Below, piece after piece: positions 14,523-21,352 of a DNA stretch of 21,352 nt. Location: positions 1 through 21,352 of the forward strand of contig SXTL01000054.1 in the NCBI GenBank assembly GCA_005790965.1, read 5' to 3'. The translations under genes and the position numbers were made by a program. The DNA is from Burkholderiales bacterium. GTDB taxonomy: Bacteria; Pseudomonadota; Gammaproteobacteria; Burkholderiales; Thiobacillaceae. The first letter of the stretch is position 1, and each line of letters opens with the position of its first letter. The notes beneath the pieces are model-generated. The model saw only the letters and a list, made by a program, of their open reading frames with translations, did no database searches and was not told the origin of the DNA.

Positions 14523-17117
14523 ATGCCGCCCAGCCACGCTCACCTTGACCCTGCCGTCCTCCTGCGTCCCTTCCTGGCCTGGCAAGGGTGGTGGCCGCGC
14601 GTCAATCGCGACACGGTCAAGGATGACGCCATGGCCGGACTAACCGGGGCCATGATCGTGCTGCCGCAGGGCGTGGCCTTCGCCACCATCGCCGGCCTGC
14701 CACCGCAGTTTGGTCTCTATGCAGCCATGGTGCCAGCCATCATCGCGGCACTGTTTGGCTCTTCTTGGCATCTCGTCTCCGGCCCAACCACAGCCATCTC
14801 CATTGCCCTGTTCGCCGCCTTGCACAATCTGGCCGAGCCAGGCAGCGTAGAGTACATCCAGCTCGCCCTGACACTAACCTTTCTGGTCGGTCTATATCAA
14901 CTGGTGCTGGGTCTGGCGCGCATGGGGACGCTGGTCAATTTCATCTCGCACACGGTAGTGATTGGCTTTACCGCCGGCGCGGCGGTACTGATCGCCGGAA
15001 GCCAGATTAAGAATTTCACCGGCATCCCCATCCCACGCGGGACGCCCTTTTACGAAACCATCCACCAGCTGTTTGCCCAGTTCAGCGCCATCAATCCCTT
15101 CGTCCTGACCGTCGGTGCGATCACCTTGGTAGCGGGTTTGCTGGCCAAAAAATGGATCCCGAAGTTTCCCTACATGATTGCCGCGATGATCGTTGGTAGT
15201 CTGGTGGCCGCCGTCTTGAACGCGGGGTTTGGCGGCGAAACGACGACCGGAATCAAGACCGTGGGCGCCCTGCCCGCCGGGCTGCCGCCGCTGTCGCTGC
15301 CCGATTTTTCTTTTGCTGCCTTGCGCCAACTGGCGATCCCCGCCCTGGTCATCACTTTGCTGGCCTTGACCGAGGCGGTATCCATCTCGCGTTCGATCGC
15401 CACCAAGACTGAGCAACGCATCGACGGCAATCAAGAATTTGTCGGTCAGGGCCTGTCCAACCTGCTTGGCAGTTTCTTTTCCGGCTATGCCAGTTCCGGT
15501 TCTTTCAACCGCAGTGGCGTAAATTTTGAAGCCGGGGCGCGCACGCCACTGGCGACGGTCTTCGCTTCGGTCTTTTTGGTGCTGATTCTGTTGCTGGTTG
15601 CACCGTTGGCCGCTTACCTGCCGACCGCGGCCATGGCCGGCATCCTGTTTTTGGTGGCCTGGGGTCTGATCGATTTTCATCATATTGAATCCATCTGGCA
15701 GACCAGCAAACCGGAAGCCGCCATTCTTTGGACCACGCTACTGGGAACCTTGATCAATCTGGAAATAGGCATCTTTGCCGGGGTGCTACTGTCCTTGGTG
15801 ATGTATCTCTACCGAACCTCGCGCCCGGAGATTGAACCAGTGGTACCCGCTGGACTAGAAGGCAATGCGGCCTGCCAGGCCGTAGACGCCAAGGGTCGGC
15901 CCGAATGCCCGCAGGTGCGCTTTGTGCGCATCAATGGCTCAATTTACTTTGGCGCGGTGGATTACATCCAGGGCGCGCTGCAACAAATTGATGTCGAAAA
16001 CCCTCAACACAAAACCGTGGTTATTCACGCCCCAGCGATTGGCTTTGTCGATGTCGCGGCGGGCGAAATGCTCGCGCAGGAGGCGCGGCGGCGGCGGCGG
16101 CTGGGCGGCGGCTTATATTTCTACGCCCTACGCGACTCGGTGCAACGCTTTTTACGCCAAGGCGAATACCTCAAGGACATCGGCGAAGGCGGCTTTTTCC
16201 CGCCCGGCTCAAATGCCCCCGGCGCAGTGTACTGGACACTGGACCCCGACATCTGCCGTACCTGCACCACGCGCATCTTCAAGGAATGTCACGGTCATTT
16301 GTTACCCGACGGTCACCGCCGCCTGCGCCTGATGCTGGCCACCGACGGCAGCGCCACCAGCGTCGCCCCGCGTGACCTCGCGCTAGCGCTGGCGCAACGC
16401 ATGGGCGTGAGCCTGGATGTAATGACCATGGTGCAAGTTGGAGCCGAGCCCGAGCGCGCTGAATTGCGTCTATCCCTAGTGCGTGAAGCAGCCGCGCCTT
16501 TGGGCGTGACCTGCGAAGACTTGGTGGTGGAAGGCAGCGAGCCCGTACAGGCCGTCGTCGGTGCGGCCACCCGGGCCGACACCCAAATTCTGGTCATTGG
16601 TCGCACCCCGCCGAAAGGTCTGACCGATCGTTGGGTCGGCCACCATGCTGCACGCCTGATCGACGATGCGCCCTGTCCGGTGCTGCTTGTACCGCAAGGC
16701 TGCGGGCTGTGGAAGACGCGCATTTTAGTCGGATATGACGCCAATCCATCGTCAGTTGCGGTGCTGGATCTGGTCGCCACCCTGGCCCGCGCCAGCGCCG
16801 TGCCAGTCACCTTGGCCACCGTCGTCAAGGACGGCGCTCCCGCCGCGCGGGTACTGGCGGAAATGGCCGAAGAAGCTGCCGCACAGTTGCGTGTCGAAGG
16901 CGTTACGGCAGAAGTACGCTTGATCCACGGCGTCCCGGCTCAGGCCTTGGCAACGCTGGCCCGCGAGATCGGCGCTGACCTCATCGTGCTGGGCAAACGC
17001 CAGGGTGGCCTCAACCGTCTGTTACCCAACAGCCCGACCGACCGCCTGATTGGACTGGCCGAATGGCCCGTGCTGATCGCCAAAACCGGGCGCGTGACGG
17101 GGCCGAATCGGGGCTAA
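14523..17117 (+). CDS. SulP transporter fused to STAS and two universal stress protein domains (SulP-3)
   Basis: An 864-residue protein from ATG 14523 (a TTG five codons earlier is in frame but less likely). The SulP membrane domain covers about 1-433, with the anion motif SGSFNRSGVN, Arg intact, and no insertion before the GALPAGLP loop. A STAS domain follows (about 460-560) with a run of five Arg (522-526). Next is a short Cys/His cluster, Cys578-x2-Cys581-x7-Cys589-His590, which could bind a metal or be redox active. Two USP domains end the protein (about 600-725 and 732-857), each starting with a RLRLMLATDGS- or TRILVGYDANPS-type strand. Their G-x2-G-x9-G loops are degenerate. The USP part may link transport to nucleotide or stress state. 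It is divergent from the carbonic-anhydrase-like gene. Confidence 0.9.
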   Translation: MPPSHAHLDPAVLLRPFLAWQGWWPRVNRDTVKDDAMAGLTGAMIVLPQGVAFATIAGLPPQFGLYAAMVPAIIAALFGSSWHLVSGPTTAISIALFAALHNLAEPGSVEYIQLALTLTFLVGLYQLVLGLARMGTLVNFISHTVVIGFTAGAAVLIAGSQIKNFTGIPIPRGTPFYETIHQLFAQFSAINPFVLTVGAITLVAGLLAKKWIPKFPYMIAAMIVGSLVAAVLNAGFGGETTTGIKTVGALPAGLPPLSLPDFSFAALRQLAIPALVITLLALTEAVSISRSIATKTEQRIDGNQEFVGQGLSNLLGSFFSGYASSGSFNRSGVNFEAGARTPLATVFASVFLVLILLLVAPLAAYLPTAAMAGILFLVAWGLIDFHHIESIWQTSKPEAAILWTTLLGTLINLEIGIFAGVLLSLVMYLYRTSRPEIEPVVPAGLEGNAACQAVDAKGRPECPQVRFVRINGSIYFGAVDYIQGALQQIDVENPQHKTVVIHAPAIGFVDVAAGEMLAQEARRRRRLGGGLYFYALRDSVQRFLRQGEYLKDIGEGGFFPPGSNAPGAVYWTLDPDICRTCTTRIFKECHGHLLPDGHRRLRLMLATDGSATSVAPRDLALALAQRMGVSLDVMTMVQVGAEPERAELRLSLVREAAAPLGVTCEDLVVEGSEPVQAVVGAATRADTQILVIGRTPPKGLTDRWVGHHAARLIDDAPCPVLLVPQGCGLWKTRILVGYDANPSSVAVLDLVATLARASAVPVTLATVVKDGAPAARVLAEMAEEAAAQLRVEGVTAEVRLIHGVPAQALATLAREIGADLIVLGKRQGGLNRLLPNSPTDRLIGLAEWPVLIAKTGRVTGPNRG
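16086..16100 (+). repeat. (CGG)5 trinucleotide tract in the STAS region
   Basis: Five tandem CGG codons encode Arg522-526 of SulP-3. Slippage here would change the protein by whole residues without a frameshift. Confidence 0.7.
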
Positions 17118-17196
17118 ACGGCGCTAAACGCCACTCCATTCGATCCAAGGCCAACGGGTCGCGCAAGCTGCCAGGGGCGGGGCCAGGAGAATTGGG

Positions 17197-18399
17197 TCAG
17201 CCCTGCAGTTTGACGCGGCGGAAGGCACGCCAGATGGCAATGTCGTAGGCAATTTTCAGACCACCGCACGCGATAAGCGGCGCAGCGAGCCAGCCTGCGG
17301 CGAAGAGCGCCCCCCCGATGGCTGGACTGGCGGCCGCTGCGAGACTGCGCGGCACGGCGGTAAGGCTCGCGGCTGCGGCGCGTTCTGCCGGCGTCACCCC
17401 CGCCATAACGAAGGCTGAGCGAGTCGGCACATCCATCTGTGACAAGGCGCTGCGCAGGAATAGCAGCGTCAGTGCCAAGGCTAGGCTATCGGCAAAGGCT
17501 GCCGCGATAAGGCAGAGGCTGGACGGAATGTGGGTGAACACCATGGTGTTAATAAGGCCGATGCGGCGTGCCACCCAAGGGGCCGCGAGTTGCGAGCCGG
17601 CCGAGAGTAAGCCTGCCCAGAAAAAGAAATGACCGGCCGAGGCGAGCGAGAGGTCGAAGCGTTCAAACAGCCAGAGCGCCAGCAGCGTGTTGACGATTAA
17701 GCCGCCGGCGAAGGCGTCGATGGAGAACAACGCGGCAAGCCGGATGACAATGGCGCGTGAGGGTCCCAGCGGCGCGGGTGGCGTCACTGCCTCATGCACT
17801 GGGTGATTGGGCAGCGTGCGGTAAAGCAGAAAGATCGCCGCGCCGATCAGGCCGTAGGCGATGAACATGACGCGAATGGCCTCGAGCTGCGTGAAACCAT
17901 TGTGCACCAGCAGGTCTGGGATACCAGTCGCCAACGCCCCGACCGCCGCGCTGAGTGCGCCAATAAAGGTATAGCGCGCGAACAGGAAGGTGCGCGCTTC
18001 GCCGTGCGCCGTCTCAGCCAGCCGCGCATGTTCGAGCGGCAGGAAGACGCTGACATCGCCGGAGCTCGGATTCATCGTACCAACAAAGGCAACGATGAGC
18101 AGTGGCCAGAATTCGCTGAAACCGGCGAGCAGCAGGCCAGTGCCGGCCATCAACCACGCGGCAGCCAGCAACAAGCGGCGCTGTGGATAGCGGTGGCCCC
18201 ACTGACCCAGCGCCAGTGTCATCAGCGCCGAGCCGAGCAGCGTGGCCGTGGCGATCAGCCCGATCTCCCACTGGCCCAGCCCGAGCGCAAGCAAATAGAC
18301 CGGCAGCAAGATCGCGACGAAGCCATCGGTAAAGGCCCGCAAGGCCCGCCCCATTAACAATAGGCGTGCTTCGGGTGCAATACCGGCCGGCAGCAGCAT
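17197..18399 (-). CDS. Major facilitator superfamily transporter at the end of the chr operon
   Basis: A 400-residue protein of about 12 membrane helices with the short basic loop GQWGHRYPQRR (about 66-76) in the position of MFS motif A. The middle loop (PNHPVHEAVTPPAPLGPSR) separates the two six-helix halves. It lies 22 bases after the rhodanese gene in the same direction and is convergent with SulP-3, leaving 79 bases that hold no clear terminator. MFS proteins often accompany chromate resistance operons, but the substrate cannot be read from sequence. It could be a second oxyanion or metal exporter. Confidence 0.8.
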   Translation of the reverse strand: MLLPAGIAPEARLLLMGRALRAFTDGFVAILLPVYLLALGLGQWEIGLIATATLLGSALMTLALGQWGHRYPQRRLLLAAAWLMAGTGLLLAGFSEFWPLLIVAFVGTMNPSSGDVSVFLPLEHARLAETAHGEARTFLFARYTFIGALSAAVGALATGIPDLLVHNGFTQLEAIRVMFIAYGLIGAAIFLLYRTLPNHPVHEAVTPPAPLGPSRAIVIRLAALFSIDAFAGGLIVNTLLALWLFERFDLSLASAGHFFFWAGLLSAGSQLAAPWVARRIGLINTMVFTHIPSSLCLIAAAFADSLALALTLLFLRSALSQMDVPTRSAFVMAGVTPAERAAAASLTAVPRSLAAAASPAIGGALFAAGWLAAPLIACGGLKIAYDIAIWRAFRRVKLQG

Positions 18400-18421
18400 G
18401 ATTACCGGATGCTCACCCTTT

Positions 18422-18730
18422 TTATTTCACGACCACTTCGCCCCCGGCTGACTTCCAACCTTCGATCCCGCCTTCGATGAAACGCGCCTTGAGGCCCTTG
18501 CCTTGAAGCGCATCGACCACGCTATTGGACACGGCTCCGCCGCGTACGCAATACAGCACGATTTCCTGATCTTTCGGCAGACTGTCAGCCCATGCGCTGA
18601 TCTGGGTCGGGTCTTGCCAGTTGGCGCCCGCGAGCTGTTCGCTCGAAGCGTTGCGGTCGTCGGCGCGGCGCACATCGAGGATGAATTTGCCGGCTAGGTC
18701 AAGGTGAGTGGGGTTGACGGTGCGGTCCAT
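18422..18730 (-). CDS. Single-domain rhodanese (chromate-operon type)
   Basis: A 102-residue rhodanese. The domain has the LDVRRADD strand (18-25) and an active loop with the catalytic cysteine in VLYCVRGGAVSNSV, then the family's closing FIEGGIEGWKSAGGEV. The start at ATG 18730 is two bases after the chrA stop; a longer frame to 18916 lies in chrA. It has no signal peptide, so it acts in the cytoplasm. Rhodaneses move sulfane sulfur to cyanide or thiols; in chr operons a related protein is called ChrE and is thought to help handle chromate or its thiol adducts. Confidence 0.85.
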   Translation of the reverse strand: MDRTVNPTHLDLAGKFILDVRRADDRNASSEQLAGANWQDPTQISAWADSLPKDQEIVLYCVRGGAVSNSVVDALQGKGLKARFIEGGIEGWKSAGGEVVVK

Positions 18731-18732
18731 AT

Positions 18733-20076
18733 TCAGGCTCCAATGACAAAGGTGTAAGCAAGACCGATAGCGGCACAGGTGGCGATGACCTTCATGATGT
18801 CCTGTTTGTACTTCCACAGGGCCACGAAGGCGGCGACGGCGACCAACACCGGCAGCCATTCGAAAGAACCGCCGAAGGGCCCGTCGCTGGTGCCTTGCGG
18901 CCAGAAGGTGTGCCAAGCGAAGAACACCGCCAGGTTGACGATGACACCAACCACAGCGGCGGTGATGGCGGTAAGTGGGGCCGTGAACTTGAGTTCGCCG
19001 CGCGTCGATTCCACCGCCGGCCCGCCGGCGAGAATGAACCAGAACGAGGGCAGGAAGGTGAAGAAGGTGGCCACGGCCGCGCCCGCAACACCGGCAACGA
19101 TAGGATCGGCATAAATCTGCTTGGTCACGCCGCCCAGGTAGCCGACCCAGGTCACCACCATGATCAACGGGCCCGGGGTGGTTTCTCCCAAGGCCAGGCC
19201 GTCCATCATCTGCGCGCCGCTGAGCCAGCCAAACTGTTCAACGGCACCCTGGTACACATAGGGCAGCACAGCGTAGGCACCACCGATGGTAAGGAAGGCC
19301 GCAGCAGTAAAGAACTCGCCCATGTCCTTCAGGGTGGACTGACCGCTCACCGCCACCAGTACCACGCTTCCGAGAAGCAGGAAAACCACCGTCATCAGCA
19401 CCAGCTTACCCCAGGAGAAGGCCGCATGGGCCGGCGGCGGCGTGTCGTCGTCAATGAGCGCCGGGCCATATTTCTTGTGCGAGGCGCCATGGCCAGCGCC
19501 GCCCTTGAACTTGGCCGGTGCCAGCTTGCCACCGATAGCGCCGAGGAGGGCCGCAGCGAGGACGATCCAGGGAAAGTCGATCTTGAAGAAGAAGATGCCG
19601 ACGAAGGCCAGCGCGGCGATGCCGTAGAGCAGTTCATTCTTGAGCGCCTTGGAACCGATGCGCCAGGCAGCGAACAGCACCACGGCGACCACCGCCGGCT
19701 TGATGCCGTAAAAGAGGCCCTGCACCAGCGGCACATCGCCGAAGTTGAGATACACGGCGGCAAGCGTCGACAGCAACACGAACGCGGGCAGGAAAAACAG
19801 CACCCCGGCCACGATGGCACCGCCGATGCCGTGCATCAGCCAGGCAATGTAGATAGCGAGCTGAATCGCCTCCGGCCCCGGCAGCAACATGCAGTAATTG
19901 AGGGCGTGCAGGAAGCGGTGCTCCGAGATCCAGCGGCGTTTTTCGACCAGATCCTGATGCATGATAGCGATCTGCCCGGCGGGACCGCCAAAGCTGATGA
20001 AGCCGAGTTTGAGCCAATAGGCAAAGGCCTCCCAGAAGGAAGGATGCGGGGGCGGGGTTTGCGGGGCGTCACTCAT
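18733..20076 (-). CDS. chrA: Chromate ion transporter (CHR family)
   Basis: A 447-residue two-domain CHR transporter. The first half has LKLGFISFGGPAGQIAIMH (23-40) and YCMLLPGPEAIQLAIYIAW (61-79); the second has AAFLTIGGAYAVLPYVYQG (259-277) and GLALGETTPGPLIMVVTWVG (293-312). A soluble, His/Lys/Asp-rich linker joins the halves (about 185-220). ATG 20076 overlaps the chrB end by eight bases and has GAGAG upstream; a longer frame to 20148 is inside chrB. ChrA exports chromate across the inner membrane using the proton gradient. CHR proteins have also been suggested as inorganic-carbon transporters in some autotrophs (recalled from the literature), but chrB and the rhodanese here favour chromate. 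Confidence 0.93.
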   Translation of the reverse strand: MSDAPQTPPPHPSFWEAFAYWLKLGFISFGGPAGQIAIMHQDLVEKRRWISEHRFLHALNYCMLLPGPEAIQLAIYIAWLMHGIGGAIVAGVLFFLPAFVLLSTLAAVYLNFGDVPLVQGLFYGIKPAVVAVVLFAAWRIGSKALKNELLYGIAALAFVGIFFFKIDFPWIVLAAALLGAIGGKLAPAKFKGGAGHGASHKKYGPALIDDDTPPPAHAAFSWGKLVLMTVVFLLLGSVVLVAVSGQSTLKDMGEFFTAAAFLTIGGAYAVLPYVYQGAVEQFGWLSGAQMMDGLALGETTPGPLIMVVTWVGYLGGVTKQIYADPIVAGVAGAAVATFFTFLPSFWFILAGGPAVESTRGELKFTAPLTAITAAVVGVIVNLAVFFAWHTFWPQGTSDGPFGGSFEWLPVLVAVAAFVALWKYKQDIMKVIATCAAIGLAYTFVIGA

Positions 20077-20974
20077 GTCGGCTCTCTCCATATTGCGAGT
20101 ACAGGTAATCAAAGGTCTGGCCAGCGGCGGCCAGAAGGTCGTTGTCATCCTTCAGGCTGGCGCGCATTCCGGCCAGAATGGTTTCTAGTCCAGCGGCCTC
20201 GGGGGTTGGCAGGCCGCCCACATCAAGAAAATGAATAATGCGCGCCATGTGGGCCAAACCCGGGTTGGCTTCGAGGCCAAAGCTGGCCAGCAGGGTTTCA
20301 AAACTGACTCGCTCGCCGACATGACTGAAGGTCGCGCCGTCATAGTCAAAGCCGAGGGCATCAGCCGGGCAGTCGCCGGGCTGAGCCAGCCAGATAAAGC
20401 GGGCCGCCGGGTCGATGTGACGGTGAATCAACCAGGCCGAGGCGAGGCGATCCACCCAAGGCCGTGCGCGCGTAGCCCAGACGCGCCCCTGATACGAAGC
20501 GCGATCCAGCCGGGCAATGTCGGCCTGATTGGCATTGGGTTCATGCGGGCTGGAGGTTTGTTCAAAGCGCAGCATGGCCTCACGCGCCACAGATTGCCAC
20601 TCCGTCGGAAAAAAATCGATCTTCTCAAGGGCCGATAACTCGCGCCGCAAACGCGCCGCCGCACGCACCCCCGGGGCTGTGGCCTTCAGGGTGTCCAGCC
20701 ATTTTTCGTATTCGGCACGGCGGTCAAACAAGGCCATGAAGCGCGCCGCCTGCTCGGTATCCACCGCCTGACAGCGTAAGGACTCGGCCTCACCGCCCAC
20801 CTCGCGGACTTCTTCCAGCAGGTCTGCCCACCCGGCCTGGGTGGCGGACTCGGGCCATAACCAAACGCCATCCCGCAACAACACCGCACCAGCCGCCTTG
20901 AATCGACGCCAGATGCGGATGCGCAGGCTGGCCTGTGCCGCTGACAGGGTAATAAGCAAGAGTCTCCAGTTCAT
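20069..20974 (-). CDS. chrB: ChrB chromate-resistance regulator/accessory protein
   Basis: A 301-residue protein with the ChrB pattern: an N-terminal WRLLLITLSAAQASLRIRIWRRFKAAGAVLLRDGVWLWP segment (about 3-41; positions given since it is long) and a C-terminal domain with RVWATRARPWVDRLASAWLI (165-184), RHIDPAARFIWL and GFDYDGATFSHVGERVSFETLL. In other bacteria ChrB is a chromate-responsive regulator of the operon. It is the first gene of the unit, overlapping chrA by eight bases. No Shine-Dalgarno precedes the ATG, and repeats lie just upstream. Confidence 0.88.
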   Translation of the reverse strand: MNWRLLLITLSAAQASLRIRIWRRFKAAGAVLLRDGVWLWPESATQAGWADLLEEVREVGGEAESLRCQAVDTEQAARFMALFDRRAEYEKWLDTLKATAPGVRAAARLRRELSALEKIDFFPTEWQSVAREAMLRFEQTSSPHEPNANQADIARLDRASYQGRVWATRARPWVDRLASAWLIHRHIDPAARFIWLAQPGDCPADALGFDYDGATFSHVGERVSFETLLASFGLEANPGLAHMARIIHFLDVGGLPTPEAAGLETILAGMRASLKDDNDLLAAAGQTFDYLYSQYGESRHE

Positions 20975-20987
20975 GATGCATGAGATA

Positions 20988-21016
20988 TTACATTAATTGT
21001 TGTAAATGTTACATTA
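20988..21016. promoter_or_regulatory. TTACATTA direct repeats and TTACA/TGTAA dyads upstream of chrB
   Basis: TTACATTA occurs at 20988-20995 and 21009-21016, exactly 21 bases (two helical turns) apart, with an inverted TGTAA at 21001-21005 between them. It lies in the AT-rich 117-base gap between chrB and the rightmost gene, 14 bases from the chrB start. It is a reasonable operator for ChrB or another chromate-responsive regulator, not tested. Confidence 0.45.
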
Positions 21017-21046
21017 CTTCTTGTGATGCCGAGCGACCGATGGGCA

Positions 21047-21055
21047 TGCTAGAAT
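21047..21055 (+). promoter_or_regulatory. Extended -10 promoter for the rightmost USP gene
   Basis: TGCTAGAAT fits an extended -10 element (TG-N-TATAAT type, one mismatch). No good -35 is seen. Transcription would start near 21062, about 30 bases before the ATG. Confidence 0.45.
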
Positions 21056-21065
21056 CCGCCTTAAG

Positions 21066-21074
21066 CCCCCCCCC
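21066..21074 (+). repeat. C9 homopolymer in the USP leader
   Basis: Nine consecutive C lie between the extended -10 element and the start codon. A slippery tract here could change leader length, or be a sequencing weak point. Confidence 0.7.
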
Positions 21075-21091
21075 TTGCAGCGAGCTTTATC

Positions 21092-21352
21092 ATGTCCCGT
21101 TCCTTGTTACCCTTCGACGGTTCGCCGGCCGCGACCCGTGCTTTAAATTATCTAATTCGCCAGGTGTCGAGCGGATTGGCGGCTAAGGCCGAGGTTCATC
21201 TAATCAATGTTCAGCCGCTGGCAGACGCGTGGATTGTGCATCGCCTATTACCCGAGGCGGAGCTGGCAACCATGGCACGGGCCTATGGGGAGGCAGTGTT
21301 GGCTCCCGCAGTGGCGACGCTGACGGCGGCCGGCATCAAGGTCACCCCCCAC
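21092..21352 (+). CDS. Universal stress protein, N-terminal part
   Basis: An ATG at 21092 opens 87 codons that run off the right edge. The protein starts MSRSLLPFDGSPAATRAL, the USP first strand with the conserved Asp of the nucleotide site, then AEVHLINVQPLADAW (the second strand) and a long helix. It should be a single-domain or tandem USP. The glycine loop that decides ATP binding is outside the window. It is divergent from the chr operon, and its relation to the transporters is unclear. Confidence 0.8.
   Translation, partial: MSRSLLPFDGSPAATRALNYLIRQVSSGLAAKAEVHLINVQPLADAWIVHRLLPEAELATMARAYGEAVLAPAVATLTAAGIKVTPH

Noticed and set aside
17118..17196. Bidirectional terminator between SulP-3 and the MFS gene
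   Set aside because: Only a 4-bp GGCG/CGCC stem with no T-run on either strand is visible.
18895..20238. Long open frame of 447 codons on the plus strand
   Set aside because: It is antisense to chrA and the end of chrB, its product is Arg/His/Gln-rich with no recognisable domain, and the minus-strand proteins are clear family members.
1..21352. CRISPR array, tRNA, rRNA, insertion sequence or integron
   Set aside because: No regularly spaced repeats, cloverleaf-like stretches, transposase or integrase proteins were found by reading.

Overview
The window reads as a GC-rich chromosomal segment of an autotrophic or chemolithotrophic proteobacterium. The best guess is a betaproteobacterial sulfur or iron oxidiser, judged from gene content and protein style only; there is no rRNA or marker gene to fix the taxon. 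I see no tRNA, rRNA, insertion sequence, integrase or CRISPR array. Coding density is high and genes are grouped in short, tightly spaced operons.

Layout. (1) 1-4845, minus strand: a sigma-54-type promoter drives a 35-codon mini-ORF, a small USP-like protein, a SulP anion transporter (SulP-1), then hyfB and the start of hyfC, which runs off the left edge. (2) 5029-7847, plus strand: an overlapping sensor kinase / NtrC-type sigma-54 activator pair. (3) 7977-9007: a second sigma-54-type promoter, a second small USP-like gene, and a convergent gamma-class carbonic anhydrase. (4) 9198-13383, plus strand: SulP-2, a CBS-pair protein and an SLC13/DASS-like carrier with altered SNT motifs. (5) 13390-17117: a beta-carbonic-anhydrase-like protein divergent from SulP-3, a fusion of SulP, STAS and two USP domains, with a perfect 7-bp dyad between them. 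(6) 17197-20974, minus strand: a chromate-type operon chrB-chrA-rhodanese-MFS. (7) 21092 to the edge: the start of another universal stress protein.

Interpretation. Three SulP transporters, two unrelated carbonic anhydrases, a variant DASS carrier and a NuoL/NuoH-type (Hyf) membrane module, with a dedicated sigma-54 two-component system in their midst, suggest an inorganic-carbon (bicarbonate/CO2) uptake and interconversion island, possibly sensing energy or nucleotide state through USP and CBS domains. The families are read from sequence. The bicarbonate substrate and the co-regulation are inference: SulP and DASS proteins also carry sulfate or carboxylates, and the chr operon may simply be chromate resistance.

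The most unusual features are the ~135-residue charged, partly helical insertion in SulP-1 and SulP-2, the loss of the conserved Arg in the SulP-2 anion-site motif, the non-canonical SNT motifs of the DASS protein, the Cys/His cluster in the SulP-3 fusion, and the paired sigma-54 promoters in front of paralogous USP-like genes.
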